Shown here: one piece after another, positions 38,746 through 47,059 of the stretch
Position numbering within the stretch: the stretch's first letter is position 1
How the letters are laid out: every line of letters starts with the position of its first letter
Assembly: GCA_044356555.1 (NCBI GenBank)
Contig: JBIKWB010000006.1
Coordinates: 62,001-126,000 of the forward strand
DNA from: Tous-C4FEB sp044356555
GTDB taxonomy: Bacteria > Verrucomicrobiota > Verrucomicrobiia > Opitutales > Opitutaceae
DNA length: 64,000 nucleotides
Reading direction: 5' to 3'
The notes under the pieces: generated by a model
What the model was told of the DNA's origin: nothing
What the model saw: only the letters and a program-made list of their open reading frames with translations
Databases searched by the model: none
Translations under genes and position numbers: made by a program

Positions 38746-39096
38746 TTAAATGACAATTGCCGGGTCGCCGTAGGCCCGCTCCACCTTTGCGATGCGCACG
38801 TGATACTCGGCATACCACGAGGCTTTCCCGCCGGCCTGCGCTCGCTCGTGCTCGGTGTGGCGCTTCCACGCGAGGATCGCCGCCTCGTCGCGCCAGTAAC
38901 TCACGGTGATCCCGACGCCGTCGGCGCCCCGGGCGCTTTCGATGCCGAGAAATCCATGCTGCGTCGCGCCAAGCTCAACCATGCGGTCGGCCATTGCGCC
39001 GTAGCCGTGGTCTCCTTCCGTGCGCTTCGAGGTAAAGATGACCGCATAATAGGGCGGCTCCGGCGTGCGTGCGAGGGCGTTGGGCGGGATGCTCAT
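38746..39096 (-). CDS. Antibiotic biosynthesis monooxygenase (ABM) domain protein
   Basis: 116 residues forming a single dimeric ferredoxin-like ABM domain: PYYAVIFTSKR, FLGIESARGADGVGITVSYW (the FLG..S family core) and AILAWKRHTEHERAQ. The tail WYAEYHVRIAKVERAY fits the group often called YdhR/HmoA-like. These small proteins act on quinone-like or haem substrates or are simply stress-related; the sequence does not resolve which. The start overlaps the stop of a short upstream frame by four bases, suggesting it was once the second gene of a two-gene unit. Confidence 0.85.
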   Translation of the reverse strand: MSIPPNALARTPEPPYYAVIFTSKRTEGDHGYGAMADRMVELGATQHGFLGIESARGADGVGITVSYWRDEAAILAWKRHTEHERAQAGGKASWYAEYHVRIAKVERAYGDPAIVI

Positions 39097-39311
39097 AACC
39101 GAGCCCTCTTCAAGACCAACATCGAGCCCGTGCCGACGAAATACTCGTAATTCACATGGACGACATCGCTCGCGATGCCCACCTCACTCAAATCCGCCCG
39201 CAAAGCCGCCAACTCCGGGTAACGCCGGCCGCCGCACCCGCACACCGGATGAATGCGCTCGCCGCCCGCGCTTACCCACACGAGCTCACCGCACGCCGCC
39301 ACGTGTCTCAC
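39093..39311 (-). CDS. Short frame, possibly the 3' part of a decayed gene
   Basis: 72 codons from a GTG, overlapping the ABM gene by four bases in the way real operons do. The sequence (CGCGGRRYPELAALRADL, VHVNYEYFVGTGSMLVLKR) reads like a folded C-terminal domain. The same frame is open a further 15 codons upstream (CLLLFAYARRFDLV) without a good start, then meets TAA. It may be the surviving end of a longer gene. No family was recognised. Confidence 0.35.
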   Translation of the reverse strand: MRHVAACGELVWVSAGGERIHPVCGCGGRRYPELAALRADLSEVGIASDVVHVNYEYFVGTGSMLVLKRARL

Positions 39312-39814
39312 GAGATCGAACCGCCGCGCGTAGGCGAAAAGCAGCAGGCACCGGCATTACCCCTATCTACCTGAGCATTTTCGCGTAATCGAGCTGCACG
39401 TGCGTCGCGAGTGTCGCCACCGGACACCCATAGAGCCAATCCGACGCGCCCGCATCGACCCCGAGCTTAACCAATCCGCTTCCAGCCGCCGCCGCTCGGT
39501 CGACTCGACGGATGACTCGGCCGGCACGCTGGCAGCCAGAATATAGCGCGGTCCTCACTTTAACCGGAGTGCATTGGGTAGCGGAAAAGTTGAGTGGAGA
39601 TGGGTTCATGGGAGCACGTCACCCTCGTCAGAAGCTCTCGTCTAAAGATGCACCCAGGGTTCACCCCGCCCTTGCCGTGGTTGGAACTGAATTTCCAAAA
39701 CATTGACGGCCTCGCCGCGATTCGCGCGACGCTCCTTTGCGGTTCTCCCGCGCCTTTCCCCAGGTCATCACGCACCCGTTCGTCGCAACGATGAACCGGT
39801 CTTCGCCCCGGGAC
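39312..39814. other. Region without an intact gene
   Basis: About 500 bases. A minus-strand frame from 39609 (KLGVDAGASDWLYGCPVATL..YAKML, then stop) and the frame at 39093-39311 look like separated parts of an older coding sequence, but I cannot name it. The rest, up to the coiled-coil gene, shows nothing recognisable. Confidence 0.35.
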
Positions 39815-40384
39815 CTACGTCAACTTGGCAAAAATCGGCACAGCCGGATCTGGCTCCACAGAAGCCGTCGCGTGTGCCTCCACCCCACCGGCGCTCTCCC
39901 TTGCCACCAGCTTCTGCTCCCGCTCGGCGACCTTCGCTTCCCGTTCGGCCACGGCTTGCGCCCGGCGCCGCACCACGGCCGTTTCATCGCGCAACGCAAT
40001 CCGATCCCCGCGCAAGTGCGCCTGCTCCGATTCGAGCAGCTCGCGGGCGCGGATCAATTTGTCCCATTCCACCTGGAGCGCGCCCGCGTCTCCGGTGAAC
40101 GGCGCCCGCGTCGCGGTCTTTACCCGCACCGGCACTTTCGGAGGCTGCGTGGCTTGCCGCTTAACCTTCGCCGCATCGATCTCCGCCTGCATCGCACGCA
40201 GACGTTTCTCGAGGACCCGCAGATTCGCTTCGGTTTCGCGCAAGTGGGCCAAATCGGCGTCGAGCCGCGCCCGTTCTTCCGCGAACGAAAGTTTTCCGAC
40301 CACCGGCGCCGCCAACAACGGCGCCCGCGTGGCCCCGCGGCCACGTCGGCCGCTTCCGCCTTGCGAAGATGACAATTCGGTCAT
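39815..40384 (-). CDS. Coiled-coil protein of unknown function
   Basis: 189 residues from the ATG at 40384 (MTELSSSQGG). A short Gly/Arg-rich N-terminus is followed by long charged helices (FAEERARLDADLAHLRETEA, LRVLEKRLRAMQAEIDAAKV), a basic Pro/Lys linker, and another helix (VVRRRAQAVAEREAKVAERE). The composition is that of a cytoplasmic coiled coil; there is no signal peptide or enzyme motif. It lies 92 bases after the ABC permease gene on the same strand and could be the last gene of that operon. An in-frame start at 40414 is possible. Confidence 0.6.
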   Translation of the reverse strand: MTELSSSQGGSGRRGRGATRAPLLAAPVVGKLSFAEERARLDADLAHLRETEANLRVLEKRLRAMQAEIDAAKVKRQATQPPKVPVRVKTATRAPFTGDAGALQVEWDKLIRARELLESEQAHLRGDRIALRDETAVVRRRAQAVAEREAKVAEREQKLVARESAGGVEAHATASVEPDPAVPIFAKLT

Positions 40385-40476
40385 GTCAGGAACGAAAACC
40401 GCCCCGCCCCGCATGGCAACGATACAGCCTGCTTCTACGCACTCTTCCCATATCGCGCCGGCGCCACCGATGCGCT

Positions 40477-41718
40477 TCAAGCGCGGAAAATCACATCCTC
40501 CCGATTGAACATCCGCACCGTCACAGCCAATGCCGCCGCCGCATACACGCTCGTCGAACCGAAGATGATCGCGATGTAGCCCCAATTCCAGACGCCCGAG
40601 AGCATCTCTTTGCAAACCAGCGACAGATTCAAAATCGGCACGAGCGCGGTCTTCGCGCTCAATTCAACTCCCGGCAGCATTCCGATCATCGCCGGCAAAA
40701 TGATCACAAAAATCAGCGGCGCGACATAGCTCTGCGCTTCCTTGTAACTCTTCGCAAAAAGCGAAACCGCCAACAACACCGCCGCGAAGAGCACGGCCAC
40801 GGGCGCAATCATCGCAAATACGCCCAACACCCCCACCGGATCAATGAACGGAATGAACCCCGAACCTGAACTTGCGCCGGCCGCACCGCCGGACATCGCC
40901 CCCATGCCTTTGCCCGCACTCATCAAATTGCCCCCGATCAAGATGGTCAGGGTCATCGAGGCGAGCGAGAGCGCGATCGTCGCCAGCGAACCGGTCAACA
41001 CCATCAGGAATTTGCCGAGCACAATGTTGAGTCGGTTCACCGGGCTGCACAGCAGCGTCTCCATCGTGCCCCGCTCCTTCTCCCCCGCCGTGAGATCGAT
41101 CGCGGGATACATCGCTCCGGTAAAGCACAGCATGATGATCAGGTAGGGGATGAAGCCTCCGACGATGTTACCGCCGACTTTTTCGGGCGGGGCGACATTT
41201 TGCCGCGTGGTCTCAAAGGGCTTGATCAACGCCAAGGGCAGCCCGCGATCCGCCAACCGCGCCTCCACGGTCTTCTCGCGAAACGCGCGCAGGAATTTCT
41301 CTACTTCGCTCGCGCCCATGCCGGACTTCATCTCTCCCTCGTAGTGAAAAATCGTCACGGCTTTCACTTCGCCCGCCCGCAAAGCGGTCTCGAAACCCGC
41401 CGGCAATTCCACGGCCACCCGCACCTTTTTCTCTGAGATCAACGTCTTGAAATCACCGGCCGGCTCGATCACGCGAAACCGCTTATCGTCCTTGATCGCC
41501 CTGACCAAACCGGGCGAATCCGCGCCGCCCACGATGACGATCGACGTCGCCTCGTCCCGGGCCTGCTTGACGACCTTCGTCATCACCGCGCCCGCGCCAA
41601 AAAAAAGACCCGGCATCACCAGCGTGGGCACGACGATCGTCGAGATCAGCGTGCGCCGGTCGCGCAACGAGTCGCGCAGCTCTTTCAGGTAAATCGTAAC
41701 AATATGGTGCCAGTTCAT
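40477..41718 (-). CDS. natB: ABC-2 type permease, NatB-like
   Basis: 413 residues: an N-terminal helix (RRTLISTIVVPTLVMPGLFF), a large extracytoplasmic domain of about 130 residues, then five or more helices after FIPYLIIMLCFTGAMYPAID. The motif ERGTMETLLCSPVNRLNIVL is the coupling-helix signature of ABC-2 exporters related to NatB. In Bacillus NatAB extrudes sodium; the ion or drug moved here is not provable from sequence. The ATPase gene lies directly upstream (18 bases), followed further upstream by a LytTR regulator and LytS-like kinase, the same gene set as natKRAB. Confidence 0.85.
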   Translation of the reverse strand: MNWHHIVTIYLKELRDSLRDRRTLISTIVVPTLVMPGLFFGAGAVMTKVVKQARDEATSIVIVGGADSPGLVRAIKDDKRFRVIEPAGDFKTLISEKKVRVAVELPAGFETALRAGEVKAVTIFHYEGEMKSGMGASEVEKFLRAFREKTVEARLADRGLPLALIKPFETTRQNVAPPEKVGGNIVGGFIPYLIIMLCFTGAMYPAIDLTAGEKERGTMETLLCSPVNRLNIVLGKFLMVLTGSLATIALSLASMTLTILIGGNLMSAGKGMGAMSGGAAGASSGSGFIPFIDPVGVLGVFAMIAPVAVLFAAVLLAVSLFAKSYKEAQSYVAPLIFVIILPAMIGMLPGVELSAKTALVPILNLSLVCKEMLSGVWNWGYIAIIFGSTSVYAAAALAVTVRMFNREDVIFRA

Positions 41719-41736
41719 AGGGGGATTCTCCGTTGC

Positions 41737-42498
41737 TCAGATCTTTGCCGCCGCCGTCAGAGCCGCCTCGCCACCGACCGCCTTGACGAAAATTTCCTCC
41801 AGGTCGCGTTCGGCGAACCGATCCTGCAATTGCGCGAGCGTCCCCTCGGCGACGAGCCGGCCGCCGTGGATGATGCCGATCACGTCGCAGAGTTTCTCCA
41901 CTTCGCTCATGACGTGGGTGGAATAGATCACGGTCTTACCGCGCGCCTTGCAGTCACGGACGAATTTCACAATCGCCCGCGCCGTCATCACATCGAGTCC
42001 AAGCGTCGGTTCGTCGAAAATCATAACGGCCGGATCATGGATCAACGTGCGGGCGATCGACGTTTTCTGCTTCATGCCGGTGGAAAACTTGTCGCAGCGC
42101 CGGTCGAGGAATTCGTGCATGTCGAGCTCGTCCGCCAGCCGCTTCGTGCGCGTGCGCACTTCGGCAGGCGCGAGATCGTTGAGCGCGCCGAAATACGCGA
42201 TCATCTCCCGCGCCGTGAGACGGCCGTAAAGCGCGGTCGAGGCGGCGAGGAAGCCGACGTTCGCCCGTACCTTCTCCGGTGCCGTCGTCACATCGTGCCC
42301 GGCGACCACCGCCGATCCGGTCGTGGGCTTGAGCAACGTGGCGAGCATCCGGAGCGTGGTGGTCTTGCCCGCCCCGTTGGCCCCGAGCAGTCCGTAGATC
42401 TGGCCCGGCGCGACTGAGAAAGAGACATCGTGGGCGGCAAAAATCTCGCCGCGCTTTTTGTCGCGGAACGTTTTGGTGAGAGAGCGGGCTTCAATCAT
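41737..42498 (-). CDS. natA: ABC transporter ATP-binding protein, NatA-like
   Basis: 253 residues. Walker A GLLGANGAGKTTT, Q-loop and NVGFLAASTALYGRLTAREM, signature FSTGMKQKTSIARTL, Walker B AVMIFDEPTLGLDV and H-loop IYSTHVMSE are all intact. The start at MIEARSLTKTF fits the family; upstream frame codons run into the inverted repeat in the spacer and are not coding-like. It pairs with the permease gene 18 bases downstream to form a NatAB-type exporter. Confidence 0.93.
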   Translation of the reverse strand: MIEARSLTKTFRDKKRGEIFAAHDVSFSVAPGQIYGLLGANGAGKTTTLRMLATLLKPTTGSAVVAGHDVTTAPEKVRANVGFLAASTALYGRLTAREMIAYFGALNDLAPAEVRTRTKRLADELDMHEFLDRRCDKFSTGMKQKTSIARTLIHDPAVMIFDEPTLGLDVMTARAIVKFVRDCKARGKTVIYSTHVMSEVEKLCDVIGIIHGGRLVAEGTLAQLQDRFAERDLEEIFVKAVGGEAALTAAAKI

Positions 42499-42528
42499 GG
42501 GGAAATCAGGTTGGATGGTGAACTGCCG

Positions 42529-42596
42529 ACGGAACACACGGAATACATGGAAAACAATTCGATGGATAATTCTTCCGTGTAGTCCGTGTGTTCCGT
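42529..42596. repeat. Large inverted repeat of ACGGAACACACGGA type
   Basis: Left arm 42529-42552 (ACGGAACACACGGAATACAT then GGAA) and right arm 42573-42596 pair at 22 of 24 positions with a 20-base loop. It sits in the spacer between the regulator and ATPase genes. There is no T tract, so it is not a standard terminator. It could attenuate or stabilise the operon transcript, or be a mobile-repeat copy. Confidence 0.8.
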
Positions 42597-42608
42597 GGGC
42601 AAAAAAAT

Positions 42609-43328
42609 TCAGAGACTCATCTGCTCGCGAAACTCTTGGGCTTGTCGGCGGCTCAGTTCGACTTTCGCCCCGCCCTTGAGATGGACCAGCAGGCCGCCGC
42701 TGAACCAAGGCTCGATTTTTTCGACCCAAGCGAGATTGATGATCTGTCGCCGATTCGCGCGGAAGAAAAATTTGGCGTCGAGCCGCTCCTCCATCGCGTT
42801 GAGCGACCGAAAAAGCTGGGGCTGCGCATCGGCGAAATGGACGCGCGTGTAGTTCCCCTCGCTTTCGAGCAGCCGAATCGTCCTTACCTCGACGAACCAG
42901 CAGCGGTCGCCCTCGCGCACAAATACCTTGTCCTCGTTGCCCAGCTGGCCGGTCGGAGCTGCTGACGGCGCACAGCCCGGGCGATCTTCCAACCGGGCGA
43001 CCGCCGTCGCTAGCCGCGCCGGGTCGACGGGCTTGAGCAGATAGTCGAGCGCGTTGAGCTCAAACGCCTTCACCGCAAACTCATCGTGGGCGGTGGTAAA
43101 AATCACCCGCGGTGCGGGCGGCTCGAGCGACTCAAGCAACTCCAGACCGGTCTCACCCGGCATCTGCACATCGAGAAACACCAAATCGGGCCGCACGCTC
43201 CCGATCAATTCACGCGCCTGCTTGGCGGTGCTCGCCTCGCCGACGATCGCGATGTGGGGAAAGGCCGAGAGCAGCCGGCGGAGTTCGTTTCGCGCCAACC
43301 GTTCGTCGTCGATCAACAGGGTTTTCAC
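42609..43328 (-). CDS. LytTR-family response regulator
   Basis: 239 residues. Receiver domain: LLIDDERLARNELRRLL, phospho-acceptor Asp in PDLVFLDVQMPGETGLELL, conserved Thr in VIFTTAHDEFAVKAFEL, Lys in LDYLLKPVDP. The LytTR DNA-binding domain follows (RLLESEGNYTRVHFADAQ, SLNAMEERLDAKFFFRANRR, WFSGGLLVHLKGGAKVELSR), which binds direct repeats upstream of target promoters. The start overlaps the kinase stop by four bases, so the pair is translationally coupled. It probably controls the exporter genes downstream, by analogy to NatR. Confidence 0.93.
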   Translation of the reverse strand: MKTLLIDDERLARNELRRLLSAFPHIAIVGEASTAKQARELIGSVRPDLVFLDVQMPGETGLELLESLEPPAPRVIFTTAHDEFAVKAFELNALDYLLKPVDPARLATAVARLEDRPGCAPSAAPTGQLGNEDKVFVREGDRCWFVEVRTIRLLESEGNYTRVHFADAQPQLFRSLNAMEERLDAKFFFRANRRQIINLAWVEKIEPWFSGGLLVHLKGGAKVELSRRQAQEFREQMSL

Positions 43329-44473
43329 GTGGCGGCGGGTCGAAGTGGGATCAACGCTTCGGCTACCACGACCGCCGGTGACAGCGCGCGCAATTCAAGC
43401 GTCGCCCGCTCGCCGAACAACAACCGCAGCCGCTCGCCGGCATTGCGCAGGCCCAGACCGGTCGAGGCTTCACGGCGCACGACTGTCATCGTGGGCACCG
43501 CGACCGAGATCGACGGAAGTGAACCGGGATTGGTCACCTGCAGGCGCAAGAATCCCGCGTCATTTCGCGCGATGATGGCAATCTCCCCGCCTTCGGGTCG
43601 CTGGGAAATTCCGTATTTCACCGCGTTCTCCACCAGCGTCTGCAGCAACATCGGAGGCACCGGCAGGTGCAGCGTTTCCGGCGAGACATCGAGGCGCAGG
43701 CGCAGGCGCTCCTCGTGCCGCACCTGCTCGAGCGCGAGGTAATCGTTTACCACTCTCAACTCGTCTTCAAACGGCACGGTCTCGAGCTGGCTGCTTTGCA
43801 AAGAATAGCGGAGCAAGTTGGCCAACTGCGTCACGGCCAGCCGCGCCCGGGCGGGATCCTCGTCGATGAGCGCGCGGAGAGAGTTGAGAGAATTGAAGAT
43901 GAAGTGGGGATTCACCTGCGACTTGAGCGCACGCAATTCCGAATCCTTCACCGCCGCCATCAGGCGCAGCCGTTCGATTTCAGAGCGGTTAAAGCGGTCG
44001 AAAAGGTGGTAGATGAAGTAACACGAGAACCACCCGAGCATCAGAATGCTGAGGTTGACCCAGTTGATGCCGAAAATGAGCCACAGACTGTGTTCGCCGT
44101 CCCATTGCTCCCGCAACAGGCCGTAACTATAGACAAAGGTGATCGCATTCCACCCCGCCGCCAACACCACGGCCGCCAACAGCACGCGGGGCAACAGCGC
44201 GCGCCAGCCCAAATCCCGCCACGCCCACCGGCGGATGAACGGCCGGAAATAATGGGTCAGCAACAGCCCCAACGTCACCATCATGACGATCATGGCCGCC
44301 GTTGTTCGCCCGTCGTGCTTGGCCCGCGGCGCACTCAGACTGATCGAGATCACCAGCTGCACCGCGAAAAAGAGTCCCCAGCCCACAGTCTGGCACAACA
44401 CATAGAGCCGCATCTTGGCGCGCTCACGGCGAGCTTCGTCGTCGGGCGACGGCAAGGATGTGGTGTGGATCAT
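43325..44473 (-). CDS. LytS/YehU-type sensor histidine kinase
   Basis: 382 residues from MIHTTS. Four membrane helices at about 25-160 are followed by the His_kinase domain typical of LytS proteins: ELRALKSQVNPHFIFNSLNS with the phospho-accepting His in NPHF, then an ATPase domain with MLLQTLVENAVKYGI (N-box) and STGLGLRNAGERLRLLFG (G-box). There is no extracellular sensor domain, so it probably senses within the membrane. The start overlaps the stop of a small upstream membrane-protein gene by four bases; the regulator gene overlaps its own stop. Confidence 0.92.
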   Translation of the reverse strand: MIHTTSLPSPDDEARRERAKMRLYVLCQTVGWGLFFAVQLVISISLSAPRAKHDGRTTAAMIVMMVTLGLLLTHYFRPFIRRWAWRDLGWRALLPRVLLAAVVLAAGWNAITFVYSYGLLREQWDGEHSLWLIFGINWVNLSILMLGWFSCYFIYHLFDRFNRSEIERLRLMAAVKDSELRALKSQVNPHFIFNSLNSLRALIDEDPARARLAVTQLANLLRYSLQSSQLETVPFEDELRVVNDYLALEQVRHEERLRLRLDVSPETLHLPVPPMLLQTLVENAVKYGISQRPEGGEIAIIARNDAGFLRLQVTNPGSLPSISVAVPTMTVVRREASTGLGLRNAGERLRLLFGERATLELRALSPAVVVAEALIPLRPAAT

Positions 44474-44694
44474 TGGAACGAACCCGTTTTCACCGACCAC
44501 ACCAGCAGGCGAACCGCTCCTTTGGCAACGCCGCTCACTGCGACCACCGCCGCCGCTTCCGCGCGCGCAACCGACCGCCGGCCTAGAGCAGACTCCCGGC
44601 GCATTTCAAAACTTCCCGCGAGCAACCCGACGCCTCCAGATACAAAAACGGCATTCAGCGCGAGCATCATGACAAGCAGAGGTCTGAACTTCAT
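44470..44694 (-). CDS. Small membrane or secreted protein upstream of the kinase
   Basis: 74 residues. The N-terminus (KFRPLLVMMLALNAVFVSGG) is one hydrophobic helix or uncleaved signal; the middle has Arg/Ala-rich charge; the C-terminal VAKGAVRLLVWSVKTGSFQ is amphipathic. It overlaps the histidine kinase start by four bases, which is the main evidence that it is a real, co-translated gene. No family was recognised. It could be an accessory of the sensor. Confidence 0.6.
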   Translation of the reverse strand: MKFRPLLVMMLALNAVFVSGGVGLLAGSFEMRRESALGRRSVARAEAAAVVAVSGVAKGAVRLLVWSVKTGSFQ

Positions 44695-44806
44695 CTCTCC
44701 ACCTTAACGGTCTTCGCCTCCGCTGCCTCATCCTTCGGGATGAGCGGGCAACGCACGGGGATGAACGGCGGCTTGTCAGCTTCCGACCCCGATCTAGCCT
44801 TGAGAC

Positions 44807-45751
44807 ATGCAACCCCATGTCGTCGTCGTTGGCAGTTTTGTCCAAGATCTCACCTGGAAGTGTGCCGCCTTTCCCGCTGCGGGGGAGACGGTCGTCGGCA
44901 CGTTCGTCACCGGTCCCGGCGGCAAGGGTTCCAACCAGGCCGTCGCCGCAGGCCGCGCCGGCGCCCGCACGCTGTTCGTCGGCGCCGTCGGCCGCGATGC
45001 TTTCGCTGCCGATGCGAAAAAATTCTACCGTGCGGAGGGAATCGGCGCGCGCTTCGTCGAGAAACCGCCGCACGCCACCGGCACAGCCGCAATTCTCGTC
45101 AACGCCGCCGGCCAGAACGAAATCATCGTCGCCCTCGGCGCCAATGCCGCACTCCGTCCCGCCGATGTGCCCGCCGCCGCGCTGCGCCACGCGCGCGTCG
45201 TCGTCACCCAGCATGAGACCGACCTGCGCACCGTCGCCGCCGTGGTCCGCGCCGCCCGCCGCGCCGGCGCGATCACCGTGCACAATCCCGCCCCGATGCG
45301 CCCCGACTTCGACCCCGCCCTTTTGAAACACGTCGATGTGCTCATCCCCAACGAGTCCGAATTCGCCGCGATCGTAAATCAGCTCGGCGGCGGCCAGGTG
45401 AAAAAAATCTCGTCCGACGAAGTCGGCGCGCTACCGGCGGAGCAACTTCAGGTGCTTTGCCGCGCGCTCAAAGTGCCGACGGTAATCGTCACCCTGGGCG
45501 CAAAGGGCGCCTTCGTTTCGCAAGCCGACGGCGGCACTTTGATACCGTCGCACCGGGTCAAGGTCGTCGACACCACCGGAGCCGGCGACGCGTTTTGCGG
45601 CGGCTTCGCGGCCGGACTCGTGAATTTCGACGGCGACATCCTCGCTGCCGCTCGTTTCGGCAACGCCGTCGCCGCCCTCTCAGTCACCAAGTTCGGCACC
45701 GCCCCGTCGATGCCGACCGCGCGCGAGATCGCTCGCTTTGTGCGGCGCTGA
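44807..45751 (+). CDS. rbsK: Ribokinase (PfkB family)
   Basis: 314 residues. It phosphorylates ribose, and possibly deoxyribose, at O5. N-terminal sugar-binding GSFVQDLTWKCAAFPAAGET, the PfkB signature 1 GPGGKGSNQAVAAGRAGA, and C-terminal DTTGAGDAFCGGF with the catalytic Asp and anion hole. The length is normal. It is convergent with the half-length aldehyde dehydrogenase gene, 15 bases apart. With deoC on the other side of the dehydrogenases, phosphorylation of deoxyribose to the DeoC substrate is a reasonable guess. Confidence 0.92.
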   Translation: MQPHVVVVGSFVQDLTWKCAAFPAAGETVVGTFVTGPGGKGSNQAVAAGRAGARTLFVGAVGRDAFAADAKKFYRAEGIGARFVEKPPHATGTAAILVNAAGQNEIIVALGANAALRPADVPAAALRHARVVVTQHETDLRTVAAVVRAARRAGAITVHNPAPMRPDFDPALLKHVDVLIPNESEFAAIVNQLGGGQVKKISSDEVGALPAEQLQVLCRALKVPTVIVTLGAKGAFVSQADGGTLIPSHRVKVVDTTGAGDAFCGGFAAGLVNFDGDILAAARFGNAVAALSVTKFGTAPSMPTAREIARFVRR

Positions 45752-45766
45752 AACGTCGTTACCGAC

Positions 45767-46633
45767 TCACGCCCCCACGGGGTGCCACGTCGTCTTGAAC
45801 TCCAGCGTCTCGCGGATCGCCTCGAGACTCTGAGCGCTGTCGGCCAGCCAGTCGTGTTTATCTTCGGCCTTGCGCAGGTGCGTGCGTTTCACGCTGTCGG
45901 CGGCGCCAAGCGCGAGGGCTTTGCGTTCCTCGGCATTCACCACGGCGCTAATCGCGCGCAGGTGGGTGTGCGTCGCAAACGTGGAGATCATTTCCTTCCG
46001 GAAACCGGTGAGCAGATTGACCACGCCGCCGGGCAGGTCGCTCGTGGCGAGCATCTCGCCGAGGAGAATCGCCGGATAGGGCTGCGTCGTCGAGGCGAGC
46101 GCGACCACGGTGTTGCCGCTGGTGATCGCGGGGGCGATGAGAGAAATCAACGCGAGCAACGGCGCGTCGTCCGGCGCGATCACCCCGATGATACCCATGG
46201 GCTCGGTGACGGTGAAATTGAAATAAGGCGCGGCGACGGGATTCACGTTGCCGAGCACCTGCTCATACTTGTCGGTCCAGCCGGCGTAGTAAATCAGACG
46301 GTCCACGGTGGCCGCGACCTCGCGCGCCGCAGCCGCAGGGGTCGCGCCACCGAGCATGATCGCTTCGGCCATCTCACCGGCGCGCGCCTCAATCATCTCG
46401 CCGAGCCGATAAAGAATCTGCCCGCGATTGTAGGCCGTGCGCTTCGCCCAGCCGGGGCCGGCCTTGGCGGCCGCTTCGACGGCATTGCGCAAATCCTTGC
46501 GCGTACACTGCGGGATGTTGGCAAAAAATTCGCCCGCGAAACCTGTGATCTGGAACACGCGCGCGCTCTCGGAACGGATGAACGCGCCGCCAACGTAAAC
46601 TTTCGGAGTCTTGATGATGGGAAGTCGGGCCAT
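45767..46633 (-). CDS. Half-length aldehyde dehydrogenase-family protein
   Basis: 288 residues against about 480-500 for full enzymes. The N-terminal NAD-binding half is clear (YVGGAFIRSESARVFQITG, GWAKRTAYNRGQILYRLGEM, YFNFTVTEPMGIIGVIAPDD, ALISLIAPAITSGNTVVALA, LPGGVVNLLTG). The catalytic-domain Cys and most of the C-terminal half are absent, and the protein ends with a neat unrelated tail. It shows no frameshift, so it is a designed short form, not a broken gene. I recall short partners of this kind next to a full dehydrogenase and deoC in planctomycetes and verrucomicrobia. It may form a complex with the full-length enzyme encoded upstream. Confidence 0.85.
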   Translation of the reverse strand: MARLPIIKTPKVYVGGAFIRSESARVFQITGFAGEFFANIPQCTRKDLRNAVEAAAKAGPGWAKRTAYNRGQILYRLGEMIEARAGEMAEAIMLGGATPAAAAREVAATVDRLIYYAGWTDKYEQVLGNVNPVAAPYFNFTVTEPMGIIGVIAPDDAPLLALISLIAPAITSGNTVVALASTTQPYPAILLGEMLATSDLPGGVVNLLTGFRKEMISTFATHTHLRAISAVVNAEERKALALGAADSVKRTHLRKAEDKHDWLADSAQSLEAIRETLEFKTTWHPVGA

Positions 46634-46639
46634 AAATTT

Positions 46640-46670
46640 AACCACGGATAGACACAGATGAACACAGATT
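46640..46670 (+). repeat. ACACGGAT-type repeat, left of the GxxExxY gene
   Basis: 31 bases, beginning AACCACGGATAGACACAGAT. It matches the repeat at 47037-47067 at 27 of 31 positions in inverted orientation. It ends on the first base of the GxxExxY stop triplet and lies 6 bases upstream of the half-length dehydrogenase start. Confidence 0.85.
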
Positions 46671-47059
46671 CAGAGGACAATACGCTCCCACTCGAGTTTG
46701 GGTTTGTGGAAATTGATGATGAGACCGACGCGGAGCTTGGTTATCCGCAGATAGTTCAGCATCTGTCCGCGCTCAAAATCGGTAATCCGATCGATCACTT
46801 TGGCATCAACTATCACCGCCGCAGCCACCAACAAATCGGGCACATATTCGCTCACCTGCACGCTCTTGTAGAGAATGGGGAACCGACGCTGCTGATCGAC
46901 GGCTAGAGCGCGCAGCCCGAACTCCACCACCAATGCATTTTCGTAGGGCTTCTCATGGAGACCATGCCCGAGCTCGTTCAAAACCCCAAAGGCCGAACCG
47001 ATGATCGCGTGGGTCAACTCGCCCTCAGCCAGCTTGAATCCGTGTCTATCTGTGTCCAT
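46670..47059 (-). CDS. GxxExxY protein (PD-(D/E)XK nuclease-like fold)
   Basis: 129 residues. The name motif is present as GHGLHEKPYENAL, followed by VEFGLRALAVDQQRRFPILY, YVPDLLVAAAVIVDAKVIDR (the D..(D/E)-x-K core of a nuclease-like fold, here DAKV) and QMLNYLRITKLRVGLIINFH, all typical of the family. Function is not established; relatives are scattered as single genes in many genomes. The start codon at 47059 lies inside the flanking repeat, so its first eight residues (MDTDRHGF) are encoded by the repeat. It sits between the half and full aldehyde dehydrogenase genes, on their strand. Confidence 0.9.
   Translation of the reverse strand: MDTDRHGFKLAEGELTHAIIGSAFGVLNELGHGLHEKPYENALVVEFGLRALAVDQQRRFPILYKSVQVSEYVPDLLVAAAVIVDAKVIDRITDFERGQMLNYLRITKLRVGLIINFHKPKLEWERIVL

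Noticed and set aside
46658..46906. Plus-strand 82-codon frame starting inside the left ACACGGAT repeat
   Set aside because: Antisense to the GxxExxY gene, which has clear family motifs; the start arises only from the repeat sequence.
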